A DNA stretch of 20,032 nt from Larix sibirica (Eukaryota > Streptophyta > Pinopsida > Pinales > Pinaceae). Location: assembly GCA_004151065.3 (NCBI GenBank), contig NWUY0300001806.1:1-20032 (forward strand). The letters are read 5' to 3'. Under the pieces are notes generated by a model. The model was not told the DNA's origin. It saw only the letters and a program-made list of their open reading frames with translations, and did not search any database. Made by a program: the position numbers and the translations under genes. The first letter of the stretch is position 1; each line of letters starts with the position of its first letter. Shown piece after piece: positions 1 through 10,028 of this stretch.

Positions 1-199
1 CTCCAGCAGATTTGATACAGAATGATGATATTCCTATATGGTCTCCCATCCCGTAAGATGGCTGCTCCTAGTATATTGTAAGTGTAGGAATTGGATACCT
101 CTGAAATTTGCGCTCTTTGGCATTGTATGATGGGTTGATTAGGCGTAAGCCCAACCGTGTTTTCTCCAGTAAAATTTATCCGTTCTTGTTAAAAAAAAA
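1..199 (+). other. Possible 3' end of a LINE, closing in an A tract
   Basis: The first 60 bases read NDDIPIWSPIP in one frame, which resembles the motif (Asp, then IWSP) seen near the C-terminus of plant LINE ORF2, just before the zinc-binding region. The stretch closes with nine A residues at 191-199, as expected at a target-primed insertion end. No flanking duplication could be checked because the left side is outside the window. The match is short and the frame breaks straight afterwards, so another origin is quite possible. Confidence 0.3.
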
Positions 200-614
200 G
201 ATCGAGTAGAGGATGAACCATCATATCACTCTATTTCTAGAACATATCGTGATCATTGGATTACATATGTACACATGCATACTAAAGAAACAAACATTAC
301 CTAAATATACATTATACCAAGTTGATGTTAACTAACTCCTAGGCGTCTTAATATCCTAACGTTTTTTTATTTAAGGACATTCTATACAATTGAATAGAAG
401 CCCATACATGTGCTAAAAAATCATTATGAGTCTTATGATTCAATAAATATTTGTCTTCAAAGTGGGGACTCTCACTTTGCTAGAGTTCAACTATCATTAA
501 TCAATCACAATTCATATAATTTGTTTGGTACACAAAGGATTTTGTTCATCACAAAGACTGTGAATTGGGTCACTTGAGTGATCATAAGAATGTTGCACAT
601 AAACTAACCCCATA
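200..614. other. AT-rich stretch with no recognised gene
   Basis: I see no open frame of note, no RNA gene and no terminal repeats. Its position just ahead of the LINE ORF1 remnant makes it a candidate for that LINE's 5' untranslated region or for older flanking DNA. The sequence does not decide between the two. Confidence 0.4.
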
Positions 615-2165
615 TTGTCGATCACTTACTATTCATATATAGATGCCATTGTTGCTAACCTAGTTGCATGCTTGCTCGGGCCTTGCGACCATGGATTTGA
701 ACCTAAGAGGGTTCATCCACCCCTTCCTCATGCGAGCGCAATCCCTTTTCATGCCGTTGTAGTATCTCTAATAAAATCACTCCAAAAATCCCAATCTTCC
801 AGGGTCACCAAGAAGATGCATTAAATTCCAAAAGTGAATCTCCCCTCACGATCCTTGAGGTACATACCTTTGGCCATAGCAAAAAGAGGGTTCATAAGGG
901 AATTTACTAGCATTTGGATCTCACCTAGATCAATGGATATTTGGATGTAGAAGAATTGGATCCCCATAATAAGAGGGAAGTTGACATATTACTTTTGTGG
1001 AAAAGGGTTTACACTTTTCTCTTTAAATCCAAAGAGGATAGAGTTCTCATCTTTCAAAACAACCTTTACTTCTTTGGAATCATAGGAACCTAGTTGAATT
1101 GTTGGATTTTGATTTCAATCCAAAACTCGGTGTCCTATTTGTTGTCCTGGTTTGGGTTCATCTACCTCACTTAAATTTGCGTTGTTGGAATGAAGACTTG
1201 TATAGAAGCATAAGCAATACATTGGGAAAATACATAGATAAATCTAATCCAAAAGTTGTTATGTTAATATACGTAGGGCTTTGTGTTGAAGTAGATATTG
1301 ATAAAGCATTATCGAAATCCATCCTTCTCACATTGGATAATTGGAAGCATGTGTAGAAACTATAATATAAATAGCTACTAGTCAAATGCAAATCCCACCA
1401 CAAGTATGGGCACTTTGCCAAAAATTACAAGAATAATCTGCCCCAAGTTCAAGCAACAATGGACAAGGAGGAACAATGGAAAATGTTCGAGAAAAAACTT
1501 GCCTTAAATCCATCTCATCCCTCCAATTCAAGTAATCAAGCCCCCATGCCACCGAAGATTACTGTGTGCTTAGGTTCTACCCATGTAACTCAATGATACC
1601 AATAATTGCATCATCAACCCAAAAATGTGCAGCCTTAGCTGGTGTGGTCTCACAACCATCTAATTCAATCTCATTCGAAAACATATTTGAAGTCTTATTT
1701 AAACTTGAAGCAACCACAAGTGTTGAAGAACCCTTAAAAAAAGGTTTTGTTGATACTCATGTTGTTTTTCCCCAATATTTCCAAAATCCCATCTACTAAG
1801 AAACACAAGTGGAATCACCCTTGACCTTGGAGGAAAAGCTCATCTTTGATTAATAAGAGGAGATCGTTCATGTTCTAGAGAAACCCCATCCTCAATCTAG
1901 TGGGATGTTGACAAGAAAAAAATCCAAGACATAACTTGAAGAGGAAGAGATAGACGAGGAAAAAATCATAAATAAAATGGGGAGAAAGTGTATGAAGGAC
2001 AAAAGAGAAGAGGCAACAAACAAGGAAAAAAAATTGGGGATTCATACTAGTATTGAAAGCTATTCAAGCACAAGTTCAAAAATTCATTTGCCTAAATCCC
2101 TAGGATCTCATGTGCCATTGGATAGTAAGAAAGGTGGCATTTCCAAACCCTCCAATGTTAGATAA
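615..2165 (+). pseudogene. LINE ORF1 remnant (DUF4283 plus CCHC zinc knuckle)
   Basis: ORF1 of plant LINEs is an RNA-binding chaperone protein that packages the element's transcript. Read through several frameshifts and stops, this region has the expected order. An N-terminal leader occupies 615-824. A DUF4283-like domain covers about 860-1370, with FLFKSKEDR, YFFG, FDFNPKLGV, VWVHLPHLNLRCWN and LGKYIDK. A zinc knuckle lies near 1385-1425, reading CKSHHKYGHFAKNY; the first Cys of the second pair and the last Cys are changed, so metal binding is lost. A basic, Glu/Lys-rich tail covers about 1900-2165. It ends only a few bases before ORF2 begins in another frame, the normal LINE arrangement. 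The ATG at 615 is the earliest in the frame leading into the domain, but the true start is uncertain. The family call is firm; function is certainly lost. Confidence 0.8.
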
Positions 2166-2818
2166 TTATACTAGTCTCGTATAATTGTAGAGGTTTGGGC
2201 AGCAAATATAAGGAAGAAGATCTTAAAGATTTTAGAAGATTGAAAAATATTGTTCTCCTATGTTGGGAGACTAAGCTAGAGGAGGTCAACATGTTGAAAA
2301 TCAACCAAAAGCAATGAAAAGTTCATGAATGCATAACAACTATTTCTATAGGACCTTCAAGAAGGATCTACAATCTATGGAAGCTATATTTCTCTCATCA
2401 AACCCAACATCGAGTAATAATTTGTCTCATTCACCAAGCCACATGTAATAAATTTCAAATTTTGAATGCTTACATGCATGCTTTTTACAAAGAAAAGGAA
2501 GCTTGTTGGAAATCACTACAGGTATTAAAGGAATTAAATTTCACATGGAAGAGCATTGTGGTTGGGTATTCAATGTGTCCTGTCAAACAAAGAAAAATAG
2601 GGAGGTAGCATAGTAAAGGATCCCTTCTAGGAATGCATGGAAGATATCATGAAAAATTGGGACCTTGTGGATGTTAAACCTACAAAGGGAAGTATACATG
2701 GTCTATAGACGATTAGTGTTGGGTCACATAGCTGCTAATCTAGATTGATTCCTCATTTGGAGTGAAATTCTCTTAAGCAATTAGATTATCACCTCCAAGA
2801 TCATCCCATTGCGAGTCT
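2166..2818 (+). pseudogene. LINE ORF2, endonuclease domain, first part
   Basis: This is the apurinic-like (exonuclease-endonuclease-phosphatase) domain that nicks the target DNA for LINE insertion. The opening motif YNCRGLGS, with the catalytic Asn, starts near 2178. The metal-binding Glu sits in WETK (codon 2267-2269). Further on are ILNAYM with CWKSL (about 2455-2515), a badly altered version of the family's G-D-F-N motif near 2560, and DLVDVKPTKGKYTW near 2665-2705. Stops and at least three frameshifts run throughout. The domain is cut at its C-terminal Ser-Asp-His motif by a solo LTR and resumes at 3266. The call rests on motif order and spacing typical of plant LINE ORF2. Confidence 0.8.
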
Positions 2819-2823
2819 CAAAC

Positions 2824-3265
2824 TGTAAGGGTCCTACCCTAACTCGCCTTACTCTAAGAACTGATCACACATTGTATAAGCCATAACTTTGTAATAGGGC
2901 CGAATAAGTTATTGTTCAACAGTCAATGTAAAGAGGGTCTCTTTATTGATTAAAACCCATTAGGAAGTTGTATTTTGACCATGTCAAGTAGTTAGGGTTT
3001 TGGATATTTGAAGCCTGTTTAAAGAGCTTGAAGGCTATGCAGCTTTTGTGAAGAATATAGTAACAAAGATCTTCTCAAGAGAATGGTCTCCCTATCATAA
3101 GAGGCCCACAAGCATTGTTCCCATGATAACAAAGCTCTTTCCCTGCCATATTATGCTATTATTGTCTTGTATTTATGGTTTTGTGTTGCTTATTTTTGGT
3201 TTATTGCATGCTAATGTTGCTATATTCTATGTGATTCTCAAATTTGATGGGTAAAGAACACCACA
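2824..3265 (+). mobile_element. Solo LTR of a Ty3/gypsy chromovirus
   Basis: This 442 bp segment starts TGTAAGGGTCC and ends AACACCACA. It aligns along its whole length with the two LTRs of the complete element at 9133-15345. Bases CAAAC (2819-2823) and CAGAC (3266-3270) flank it; they differ at one position and act as a 5 bp target duplication. There is no internal region, primer site or coding sequence, so it is most simply the product of recombination between two LTRs of a once complete insertion. A TATA-like TTTAAAGAG lies near 3019. The first bases TGTA instead of TGTT are a point change relative to its relatives. Confidence 0.88.
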
Positions 3266-3860
3266 CAGACCACAAGCCTATCTCACTTACCTTTTGACAA
3301 CATGAAGAGTTTGGGTCGATACCTTTTATATTTTTCCCCTTTGGCTCCATAACCCAAAGGAAATGGAAATCATAGCAGTAAAATGGAGCATATAGGTATT
3401 TGGATCTCTTTCTATGTTTGGGAAAAGAAGTTGAAAGTAGTGAATATTGCATTAAAAGATTGGGATAATTCTTCCCGCACATTGCCAACCAATGAAAGAC
3501 TATCATTGCAAAACCAACTCTAACATCTTTAGGAAAAAATGGAAGAGGAAGAGGCTACAAAGCAAGATCAACTATAGCAACTTGAACTATGTAGTAAAAT
3601 ACACAAAGAAAATAGGAATGAGGAAGAAGTGTGGCATTTTAAGTCCATGAGCCTTTGGTTGTAGACCGAGGACAAAAATGCATCTCCCTTTCATAAGCAA
3701 GTTAAATCAAGAACTTATAAAAATTTCATCAAAGAAATTACTCGTATTGATGGTGTTACCAACCAAACTAGCAGTCTTGGCACATGCTAATGATTGGCAA
3801 TCATAAGAGAGGAAATCTACATCCAATGTCACCTTAATTTATTTCCTTAGACTGCTCTAG
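3266..3860 (+). pseudogene. LINE ORF2, end of endonuclease and linker before reverse transcriptase
   Basis: The frame resumes at once after the solo LTR with DHKPISL, the last catalytic motif of the endonuclease, and goes on through PLWLH-like and WEKKLK-like segments. From about 3540 a charged linker follows: EKMEEEEATKQDQL, KIHKENRNEEEVWHFKSMSLWL, DKNASPFHKQVKSRTYKNFIKEITRIDG. That pattern (W-hydrophobic, then DKNxxFFHxxxxxRxxxN) is characteristic of plant LINE ORF2 between endonuclease and reverse transcriptase. Several stops are present. Recognisable coding fades between about 3800 and 3900, where a long insertion begins; the exact junction is not visible. Confidence 0.68.
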
Positions 3861-4095
3861 GAGTTATTCACCTAGAGGAGATCCCTTATGATACACCTGC
3901 CAATGATCTTAACACAACACAAACTCCTTTCTACAAACTTGAGATCGGAACCAATGCGTTTAAGGGATTCTAATAATAAATGAATAAGACATATTAGATA
4001 TTTATAGGAGTTAGAATATAGTATCCATTCAGGTAGTGGACACAAAGTAGATCACTGCAGGTCAAATGTATCAACTTTATGAAGTGCAAAATAAT

Positions 4096-4711
4096 ATATC
4101 AACATCTAAAACTTAGTAGACTTGTAGCATGGAAGAATTCCGAAACAACATGCCAAATAATGATCAAAGTAATATGCTAGTACTAATAATAGACATAGAT
4201 CATGGAAAAAGTGCTTGTTTATCAGTGATACATGTCAGTGTATGATATCAACAACATTAGTTAACATGAGTATCAATGTTTAGTATCTAAAATCAGTTAT
4301 CCTTCATAACCATACAACATTGTAACAATATATTTGTGAAACATGTATCATCACCAATATTTGTAAGGGTAGCTATGACTGTATATTAGAGTTATTGTTA
4401 GGTAGTTATATCAACATTTAGCATCCACAAGCATGACGAATAATCAATCATTTGCATCCGCAATAATGGACCATCAATATAAAGAATATAAGGTCTTACA
4501 ATAAACAATTATCATTGATATCAATCACGTCAGCAGTAAATGAAACCATTTATCAGCAGGTATAAACACTGAAATATCAACATTAGCAAACATTATCAGC
4601 TGATAAGTATAATCAATGACAAGTATCAACACATAGGCATATTATCATCACTTAAGTTAACTGTAAATAACACTGTGTATCAGCAGGAATAAACAATGCA
4701 ATATCAATAGT
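4096..4711. repeat. Degenerate repeat cluster with a 127 bp spaced copy
   Basis: Short variants of ATATCAACAT recur near 4096, 4245, 4408, 4572 and 4623. The clearest pair is the 33 bp starting TATCAGCAGG at 4551 and its copy at 4678, which differ at a handful of positions and are 127 bp apart; similarity also extends upstream of both. This looks like an old, decayed tandem array. Period and copy number elsewhere are unclear by eye. Confidence 0.5.
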
Positions 4712-4936
4712 GATTACACAGTCAAACCATTCCTGAAAGGGGGTTTAAAACACCCATAAAAGTCTTCCCTAGTGAAGAGAGTAACCACCCAGGCAGGTCG
4801 AAATCCTGTCACCATTGGAAGTTGTCTACAAGTCAACCCTACTCAGATTTGACAGTTTGCAAAAAATTACAGTCTATAACCTTTTTCCACAGTGAGTATT
4901 GAATCATATCTAACCCTTTTTCCACCACAAATAATG

Positions 4937-5075
4937 ACGCCCTTTAGGGTTTTACGATAATTTACCTAGGGAAAATTAGGTCAAGGGCTTGGGTTGTCAA
5001 ATTTTGAAGTATTTTTTGGAGTTTTGAAATTTTCCAATTTTTAGGGCTTTTTAGGGTTTTATAATTTTAGGGTCT
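4937..5075 (+). repeat. Scattered TTTAGGG-like (plant telomere-type) motifs
   Basis: Motifs TTTAGGG or TTTTAGGG, with CTTT or TTTT spacers, occur near 4942, 5040, 5051 and 5066. They match the plant telomere unit but are not in perfect tandem. They may be simple AT-rich decay products or telo-box-like motifs rather than true interstitial telomere DNA. Confidence 0.25.
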
Positions 5076-5896
5076 TTTTAAGGTATAAAACACAAGAAAT
5101 TTGTAAAAAGAGTAATTTAACAGGGGCTATGATTATTCTCTCATCCCCTAGGGCATGAGGTATTGATGATCAACTTCCCTCCTAGAATTTGTTTCTCTAA
5201 GCTTGCAAACTAGGGAATCCACAACAACCTCTAGGGTTTGTTGTAGGAACCTTAATCCGGGTAAAAGAAGAGATCTAAGGCCCAAAAACAATGAAAAATT
5301 CCTTCAAGAGGACGTTTTTCACCATACAAATTGACAAAATATTGACAAGAAAACCCTATCCAAACAAGAGGAATACACTTAACAACACCATTCAATAGAA
5401 GGTAGAGATAGACTTGCCAATATTTAACAAAAGATGAGCAAATATTAGACAATAGGTCACCTTTTGTGCATGAGTTCACCAACCATTTTAACATCAAGAT
5501 GTACGTGCTAAGAGAAACCCTAGAATTCACCTTCATTCACTATTCAAGACAAGAAAACATCATCCCAAGAGGTGTCCATCACATAGAAGCCTCATACAAG
5601 AGGATAAAAAGAATAAACATAGTCTTATCCCATGTGTTATGTTTTACAAATGAATTTGGATAGGATATTTATATCCATCCTATCACAATATTTAATTTTA
5701 TCAATCCTACATGCCTTAATTTGTCAATTTAAAATTAAAACAACAATGATACTAAAATAATCTAAAATAAGACTAAATTAGGGAATGCTACGCACATGTT
5801 GGGAACTAGACCCTAAAACAAACATAAAATGATGAAATATGCTAAGATAAGCAAGCTAAAGACTCACTTTGATGGAGAGAGTTAGCTCGAGGGGGA

Positions 5897-6430
5897 TGTC
5901 ATGCCCCAACTAACCCGAGAGATGAAAAGTCCCTTGATGCCCCCCTTGCATTAGCTTGAGGCTTGATCGAAAGGATGATGTCATAGGGTTGTTTTAGCTA
6001 TAGAGGGTCAAAATTGTTGTAGGAAAGGTCCAAGTCGGGTGAGAGAGGGGTGATGAACTGGGGATGATATCCCTATATGAAATGTAGTTTCCCTCAAAGC
6101 AAAAAAAAAACATGGTGGTCATGCGACCCAATTTCCCACCCCTGGAAGCCCCGGACACCAACCTCAGGGAAAAAAGTCCTATAAAGGGGTAGTCAGCAAT
6201 GCCACTAAGCCATAGTACTTCCAAGAGTAAAACCAAGGAGCCAAGTCATGTCCAACCATACACAGAGATCCTCACACTTGGCCTTTCATTTTTTTTATCT
6301 CTCTTCTACCAAACAACCTGCTGTAATGTTGTAAATTGTAGAAGTGTAATCGATGGCACGATCCAGAGGGAATTACTTGCCATCAAAGATGTATCCTGAT
6401 CCTACTTTTAAACTCTGTATATGGAGGGAA
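5897..6430 (+). mobile_element. LTR-like segment, putative
   Basis: A purine run CGAGGGGGA (5889-5896) is directly followed by TGTCATGCCCC, the layout of a polypurine tract and the start of a 3' LTR. A TATA-like CCTATAAAG lies near 6179 and a T-rich tract near 6289. The right end is not sharp: LINE coding returns at about 6440 and no clean terminal CA or target duplication was found. It may be the 3' LTR of the element that split the LINE. Confidence 0.3.
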
Positions 6431-6439
6431 AATATATTG

Positions 6440-8030
6440 ACCCTGACTCAATGTCAACAATTCTTGGCCCAATCTTAATGCTAATCACTGAAGAAGACAA
6501 TGCAAGTCTCTTTTAAACATCGAAGAAGACAAAATCACAAGAGCAATCTAGGGGCTTGCTCCTGAAAAGGTTAAGCGACTGGATGGAGGAAGTCAATGCC
6601 TCACCATTCTCAAGATTATAGCTAATATCTTTTTGTAACTCCTGATATAAAGTATTAACCAAGACTATGCCAAATAGGCTCAAAAATACCCCCCCTGATA
6701 TTATCTTTGGAAATCAAGGAGGGTTGTGCAAAAAAGACAAATCATTGACAAAATATAATATTGGCGCAAGAGGCAATACACTCTAGCAGGGTGAATAAAG
6801 AAAAATGGATGATAATCAAAATTGATATGGTCAATGCATTTGACCGAGTAAGACATTCATTTCTTTTGTTGTTCTTCACAACTTTGGTTTTAATGAACCT
6901 TTTATCTCTTGGGTGGAAGATTGTATCAATCATTTGTGGATTGCTCCCTTAGTGAATGGGATACCCTTTTCATTATTCAAAGGCAACATGGGTTTATGGA
7001 AAGGTTGTCCCCTCTCCTCCTTGTCATACATCATAATGACAAATTCGTTGAGTACAATACTAGTGTTTGAAAGGGCCTTGGGCAATATTCATGGAATTAG
7101 TTTTGCTACAGGGATTAAAGGGATCAACTACTTACAATTTTTTTATGATACACTCCCTATGAGAAGAGCATCCTCAACTATAACGAAGTAGTTCAAATCT
7201 GTCTTTGATCAATTTCTAAATGCATTTGGGGGTAAAGTGAACAGTGGCAAAAGCCAAATATATGGCTATTATATAAGCACCCTTCACCTACAAGTCATTT
7301 CCAAGATTCTTCAATTTATTTGGGTAACATCCTGGACCTATTTCAAATACCCAAGGATGCCTAATTCTTTAGGTAATCCCACTTTCTTTGTTTGGAAATG
7401 CATAATAGGTAAAATCAAAGGTAATCTACAATAGTGGGGCTCATAGTGGTTGAATTGAGTAGGTAGAATTGTCCTCGTCAAATCTATCTTGACGACCCTT
7501 CCTATATATTAGTACTCAACCATGCTGGTGCCAATTGGGGTTATGCATTATATTGCTAGATAAATTCACAAATTCTTGTGTCAAGGGTGGAAAAATAATA
7601 CTGAAATATTTCATTTAATCAATTTGAATACAATCAAGTCCCCCAAATATAGTGGAGGGATAATAATAAAGGACCCAACTCCAATGAACATAGCACTGGG
7701 GGCAAAAGGTATTATGGTTCCTGGTGTCTAGCAAGTTCGATTGGTGGAAACAAGTTTTGTTCAAGAATTATTTCCTAGGTAGTAGAAAAAGATGCTTGGA
7801 TTGACCATCAGAGGACTGTTGACATGGGAAAAATGCCTTGTTCAATAGTAGGGGTTCTCCTCAATACAAATTTTTGTCTAGACTTCACAATGTTTAAAGT
7901 AGGAAACCCATCTAATTTCTTTCCTGATAATCATTACCATTTAAATGGGGGATGGAAAAAGAGTAAAATGCAAAAATGCTTATGATCTATATGCAGGGTG
8001 CAATTCTATTCTACCTTTCCTAGATAGGAG
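6440..8030 (+). pseudogene. LINE ORF2, reverse transcriptase domain
   Basis: This is the polymerase that copies LINE RNA at the nicked target. From 6440 the fragments ITEEDNASL, FSRL, YKVLTKTMPNRLK and NQGG (fingers) appear. The palm follows with MIIKIDMVNAFDRVRHSFL (first catalytic Asp, codon 6824-6826), WIAPLVNGIPFSLF, GLWKGCPLSSLSYIIM and then F-Y-D-T at 7141-7152, where the family has A-D-D, so one catalytic Asp is now Tyr. Further on are GGKVNSGKSQIYG (about 7230), WGS with GRIVLVKS (about 7436-7485), QGWKNN, SPKYSGG with IIIKDPTP (about 7640-7685) and WWKQVLFKNYFLG (about 7743-7780). Frameshifts are frequent. The usual C-terminal Cys/His region and the 3' end are missing after about 8030. 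Confidence 0.82.
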
Positions 8031-8440
8031 CATGTGACTAATTGGTGAACATGAGAATAAACATGCATTCTTATAATTATTACTATAACAAAAAGTTGTT
8101 TAAGAAACAACAACATGAAAATATAGAAATATAGATCAAGTTAAACTTGAGATAAGTGGGTTATTAGATAACTATCGATGGCCTTACATTCACCATTTCA
8201 AAGCAAACATATTAGATAAAACATAGTAAGAACATAAATTTATGTACAAAAAATTCTATAGAAAAAGTGATACAATCTCAGTAAAAGCAAACAATGGAAA
8301 TGGTAGAAATAGGCCTACAACACATGATCTTCCAAAATTGGCCTTGAAGGATTCTCCTTATTGAAGTTTTATAAAAGAGTTTACAAAACATTCATGCTAA
8401 ACAAAAATTGTCTTTCACGCATGGTGATTACATTTATAAC
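8031..8440. other. AT-rich stretch with no recognised feature
   Basis: Between the end of recognisable LINE and the start of minus-strand coding similarity I see no convincing open frame, LTR end or RNA gene. It may be the LINE's decayed 3' end plus flanking DNA. Confidence 0.4.
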
Positions 8441-9127
8441 CCTAGTCATAACCGCCTTGTGGTCTCTTGAGTTTCCTTCTTGGCACTTATGAATTTTTCA
8501 GTTTCTTTCCTTTGTCATTTTCAAAGGAATATTCTACATTAAGCTTTGTCTTTATTGGGGTCATAGTCGACCATGTGCTTTATTGTCCAAGTAAGTTGCA
8601 CACACTTCATGTTGGGATGATATGCTCAGTATGCGCCTAAAGATTAATTAATGAAAGGAAACTGCATAAGCCACTAAATCCTTTAGCATGAGTCCCATGC
8701 CTTTTTTGAGAGTGCTAAGATATGAATTGATTAAGTTGATATCTCTTGAAGGATTTGCAATGTATTCCTTCAATGTCTCCTTAGAGATCCTTGAGTTTAT
8801 GCCTATGGATATTCTTTTTCATTTGATGGTAAACTACCAATAATTCAACACATTGGTTTCTAGTTGTGGTGAACTCATTTACTTGAGTGGTGGAAGGTGG
8901 CATCGTTCAATCTCTTTCAACAACAATATGCAAGCACTTACAATTACTCACCGAGGTGGTCATGTCCTTTTCTAGAGAGCAACTTGCTAATTGGAAATTT
9001 GCTAATGCAATGTAGTTGCATTGACTCTCCCTCTCACTCATTTGGTGAAGGTCTTCAGGTGGAACCTTTGCTTATGTTTTCCATTTCTGCAACTCATCTA
9101 AGCCCATTTGGACTTCATGCAATATTA
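8441..9127 (-). pseudogene. Unidentified coding remnant, downstream half
   Basis: Read from 9127 leftward, one frame gives VILHEVQMGLDELQKWK, PPEDLHQMSERESQ, ANFQLASCSLEKDM, CVELLVVYHQMKKN and DIEGIHCKSFKRYQLN, broken by only a few stops over about 450 bases, then TKLNVEYSFENDKGKKLKN nearer 8500. It is rich in charged residues and Leu, like a coiled-coil protein. I do not recognise the family. It continues a segment on the far side of the chromovirus (15351-16006): the codon at the insertion point is completed exactly when the element and one copy of the target duplication are removed. It could be the gag-like or accessory protein of an older mobile element, or a decayed host gene. Confidence 0.45.
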
Positions 9128-9132
9128 CCTTT
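9128..9132. repeat. Target-site duplication, left copy
   Basis: CCTTT here and CCTTA at 15346-15350 flank the complete chromovirus directly, outside the terminal TG and CA. Four of five bases match, and 5 bp is the usual duplication length for Ty3/gypsy integrases. The mismatch fits the age suggested by LTR divergence. Confidence 0.75.
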
Positions 9133-9575
9133 TGTTAGGGGTCCTACCCTAACTTGCCTTACTCTAAGAATTATTCATACATAGTATAAGACCATAACTT
9201 TGTAATAAGTACAAATATGTTAGTGTTCAACAATCAATGTAAAAAGGATCTATTTATTAATTAAGATCCATTAGGAAGTTGTATTTTGACCATGTCAAGT
9301 AGTTCGGGTTTTGGATATTTCAAGCCTATTTAAAGAGCTTCAAGGCTCTTAAGTGTTTTGTGAAGAATATTTTAATGGAGCATTGCTCAAGTGAATGGTC
9401 TCCTTGCAATAAGGGGTCCATGAACATTGTTCCCATAATAACAAAGCTATTTTTTCCATATTATGTTATTACTATCTCATATTTATGGTTTTATGTTGCT
9501 TATTTCTAGTTTATTACATGCTAGTATTGATATATACTATGTGATTCTCAAGTTCTAGGGGCAAGGAACACCACA
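9133..9575 (+). repeat. 5' LTR of the chromovirus
   Basis: The LTR starts TGTTAGGGG and ends GGAACACCACA, directly ahead of the primer site. It matches the 3' LTR (14901-15345) and the solo LTR (2824-3265) end to end. LTRs carry the promoter and RNA processing signals; a TATA-like sequence lies at 9327. The 9133 start is set by the terminal TG and the left target duplication. Confidence 0.93.
9327..9334 (+). promoter_or_regulatory. TATA-like box in the 5' LTR
   Basis: TATTTAAA in the middle of the LTR is kept in the 3' LTR (near 15096) and, with one change, in the solo LTR (near 3018). It sits where the retrotransposon promoter is expected. No start site can be mapped from sequence alone. 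Confidence 0.45.
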
Positions 9576-9577
9576 AG

Positions 9578-9590
9578 TGGTATCAGAGCC
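9578..9590 (+). other. Primer-binding site for initiator-Met tRNA
   Basis: TGGTATCAGAGCC is complementary to the 3' end of plant initiator methionine tRNA and lies 2 bases after the LTR. It primes minus-strand DNA synthesis. All 13 bases match the usual plant form, and this is the strongest single signal fixing the 5' LTR boundary. Confidence 0.95.
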
Positions 9591-9669
9591 ACGATCTTGA
9601 GACAACACACATCCGAGAATTGATATATTTTTTTCAAAGCTAGAGACATGTTTTGACGTCTTAGAATAA

Positions 9670-9954
9670 TTGCAAAGATTTGTCATCCAATGGATAAACC
9701 TACGAATGGGGAGAAATACACGTAGAGAATATAGTTGGTACTTAGTCACGTTGTACCCTTGTTTGGTGCAATTCTTGGACACTAATGTAACTCATGATGG
9801 TACCGCTTCGAGTGGTACCGCATTATATAACACCTACACACAATCACTTCCATGTATTGGAAGTCCCATAGGTCACCTGAAACTAGCTTACAATCGTCTT
9901 ATTGATATAGTGGCATCGAGAACAACACTCGATAAGATACTCTTGTGTACCTAG
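9670..9954 (+). CDS. Leader open frame, possible pre-gag ORF
   Basis: A 94-codon frame lies between the primer site and gag and is uninterrupted, unlike gag and most of pol. I recognise no domain. A related sequence occurs at the same relative place in the minus-strand chromovirus (about 18830-19045): both contain SP(I/L)xxLK, and ASRTTLDK here compares with ASSTSLKN there, with a frameshift between in the minus copy. Shared amino-acid pattern would suggest coding, but shared leader RNA sequence would also explain it. Weak ground for a real protein. Confidence 0.25.
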   Translation: MQRFVIQWINLRMGRNTRREYSWYLVTLYPCLVQFLDTNVTHDGTASSGTALYNTYTQSLPCIGSPIGHLKLAYNRLIDIVASRTTLDKILLCT

Positions 9955-10028
9955 AAGTCAAGTAATATGGATAAGGGAATGATTGAGCTTCCTTATTTAG
10001 TTTCCTAAGATACTAGGTTGAGCACTAT

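Larger units (their letters stand above)
3861..5896. other. Non-coding insertion inside the LINE; no gene seen
   Basis: LINE coding sequence stops near 3860 and returns near 6440, so about 2.6 kb lies between. I recognise no protein domain on either strand in 3861-5896. It holds a cluster of degenerate TATCAAC-type repeats (4096-4711), several TTTAGGG-like motifs (4937-5075) and open frames under 100 codons with no family resemblance. It may be the inside of a non-autonomous LTR element whose 3' LTR starts at 5897, but no matching left LTR or primer site was found. Confidence 0.45.

Noticed and set aside
3201-3506. 101-codon minus-strand open frame
   Set aside because: It crosses the boundary between the solo LTR and the LINE on the opposite strand and resembles nothing; a chance frame.
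4080-4720. CRISPR-like array in the TATCAAC repeats
   Set aside because: Repeats are imperfect and unevenly spaced, and the window is clearly plant nuclear DNA.
5252-5663. Overlapping open frames on both strands at 5252-5663
   Set aside because: Short, on opposite strands over the same bases, with no domain resemblance and no flanking signals.
6042-6120. A-rich run and purine-rich stretch as a LINE tail
   Set aside because: The run of ten A residues is not followed by a target duplication, and the surrounding bases look more like LTR-type sequence.
9670-9954. Reading the 94-codon leader frame as a host gene
   Set aside because: It lies inside a bounded LTR element between primer site and gag, and similar sequence sits in the leader of the second element.
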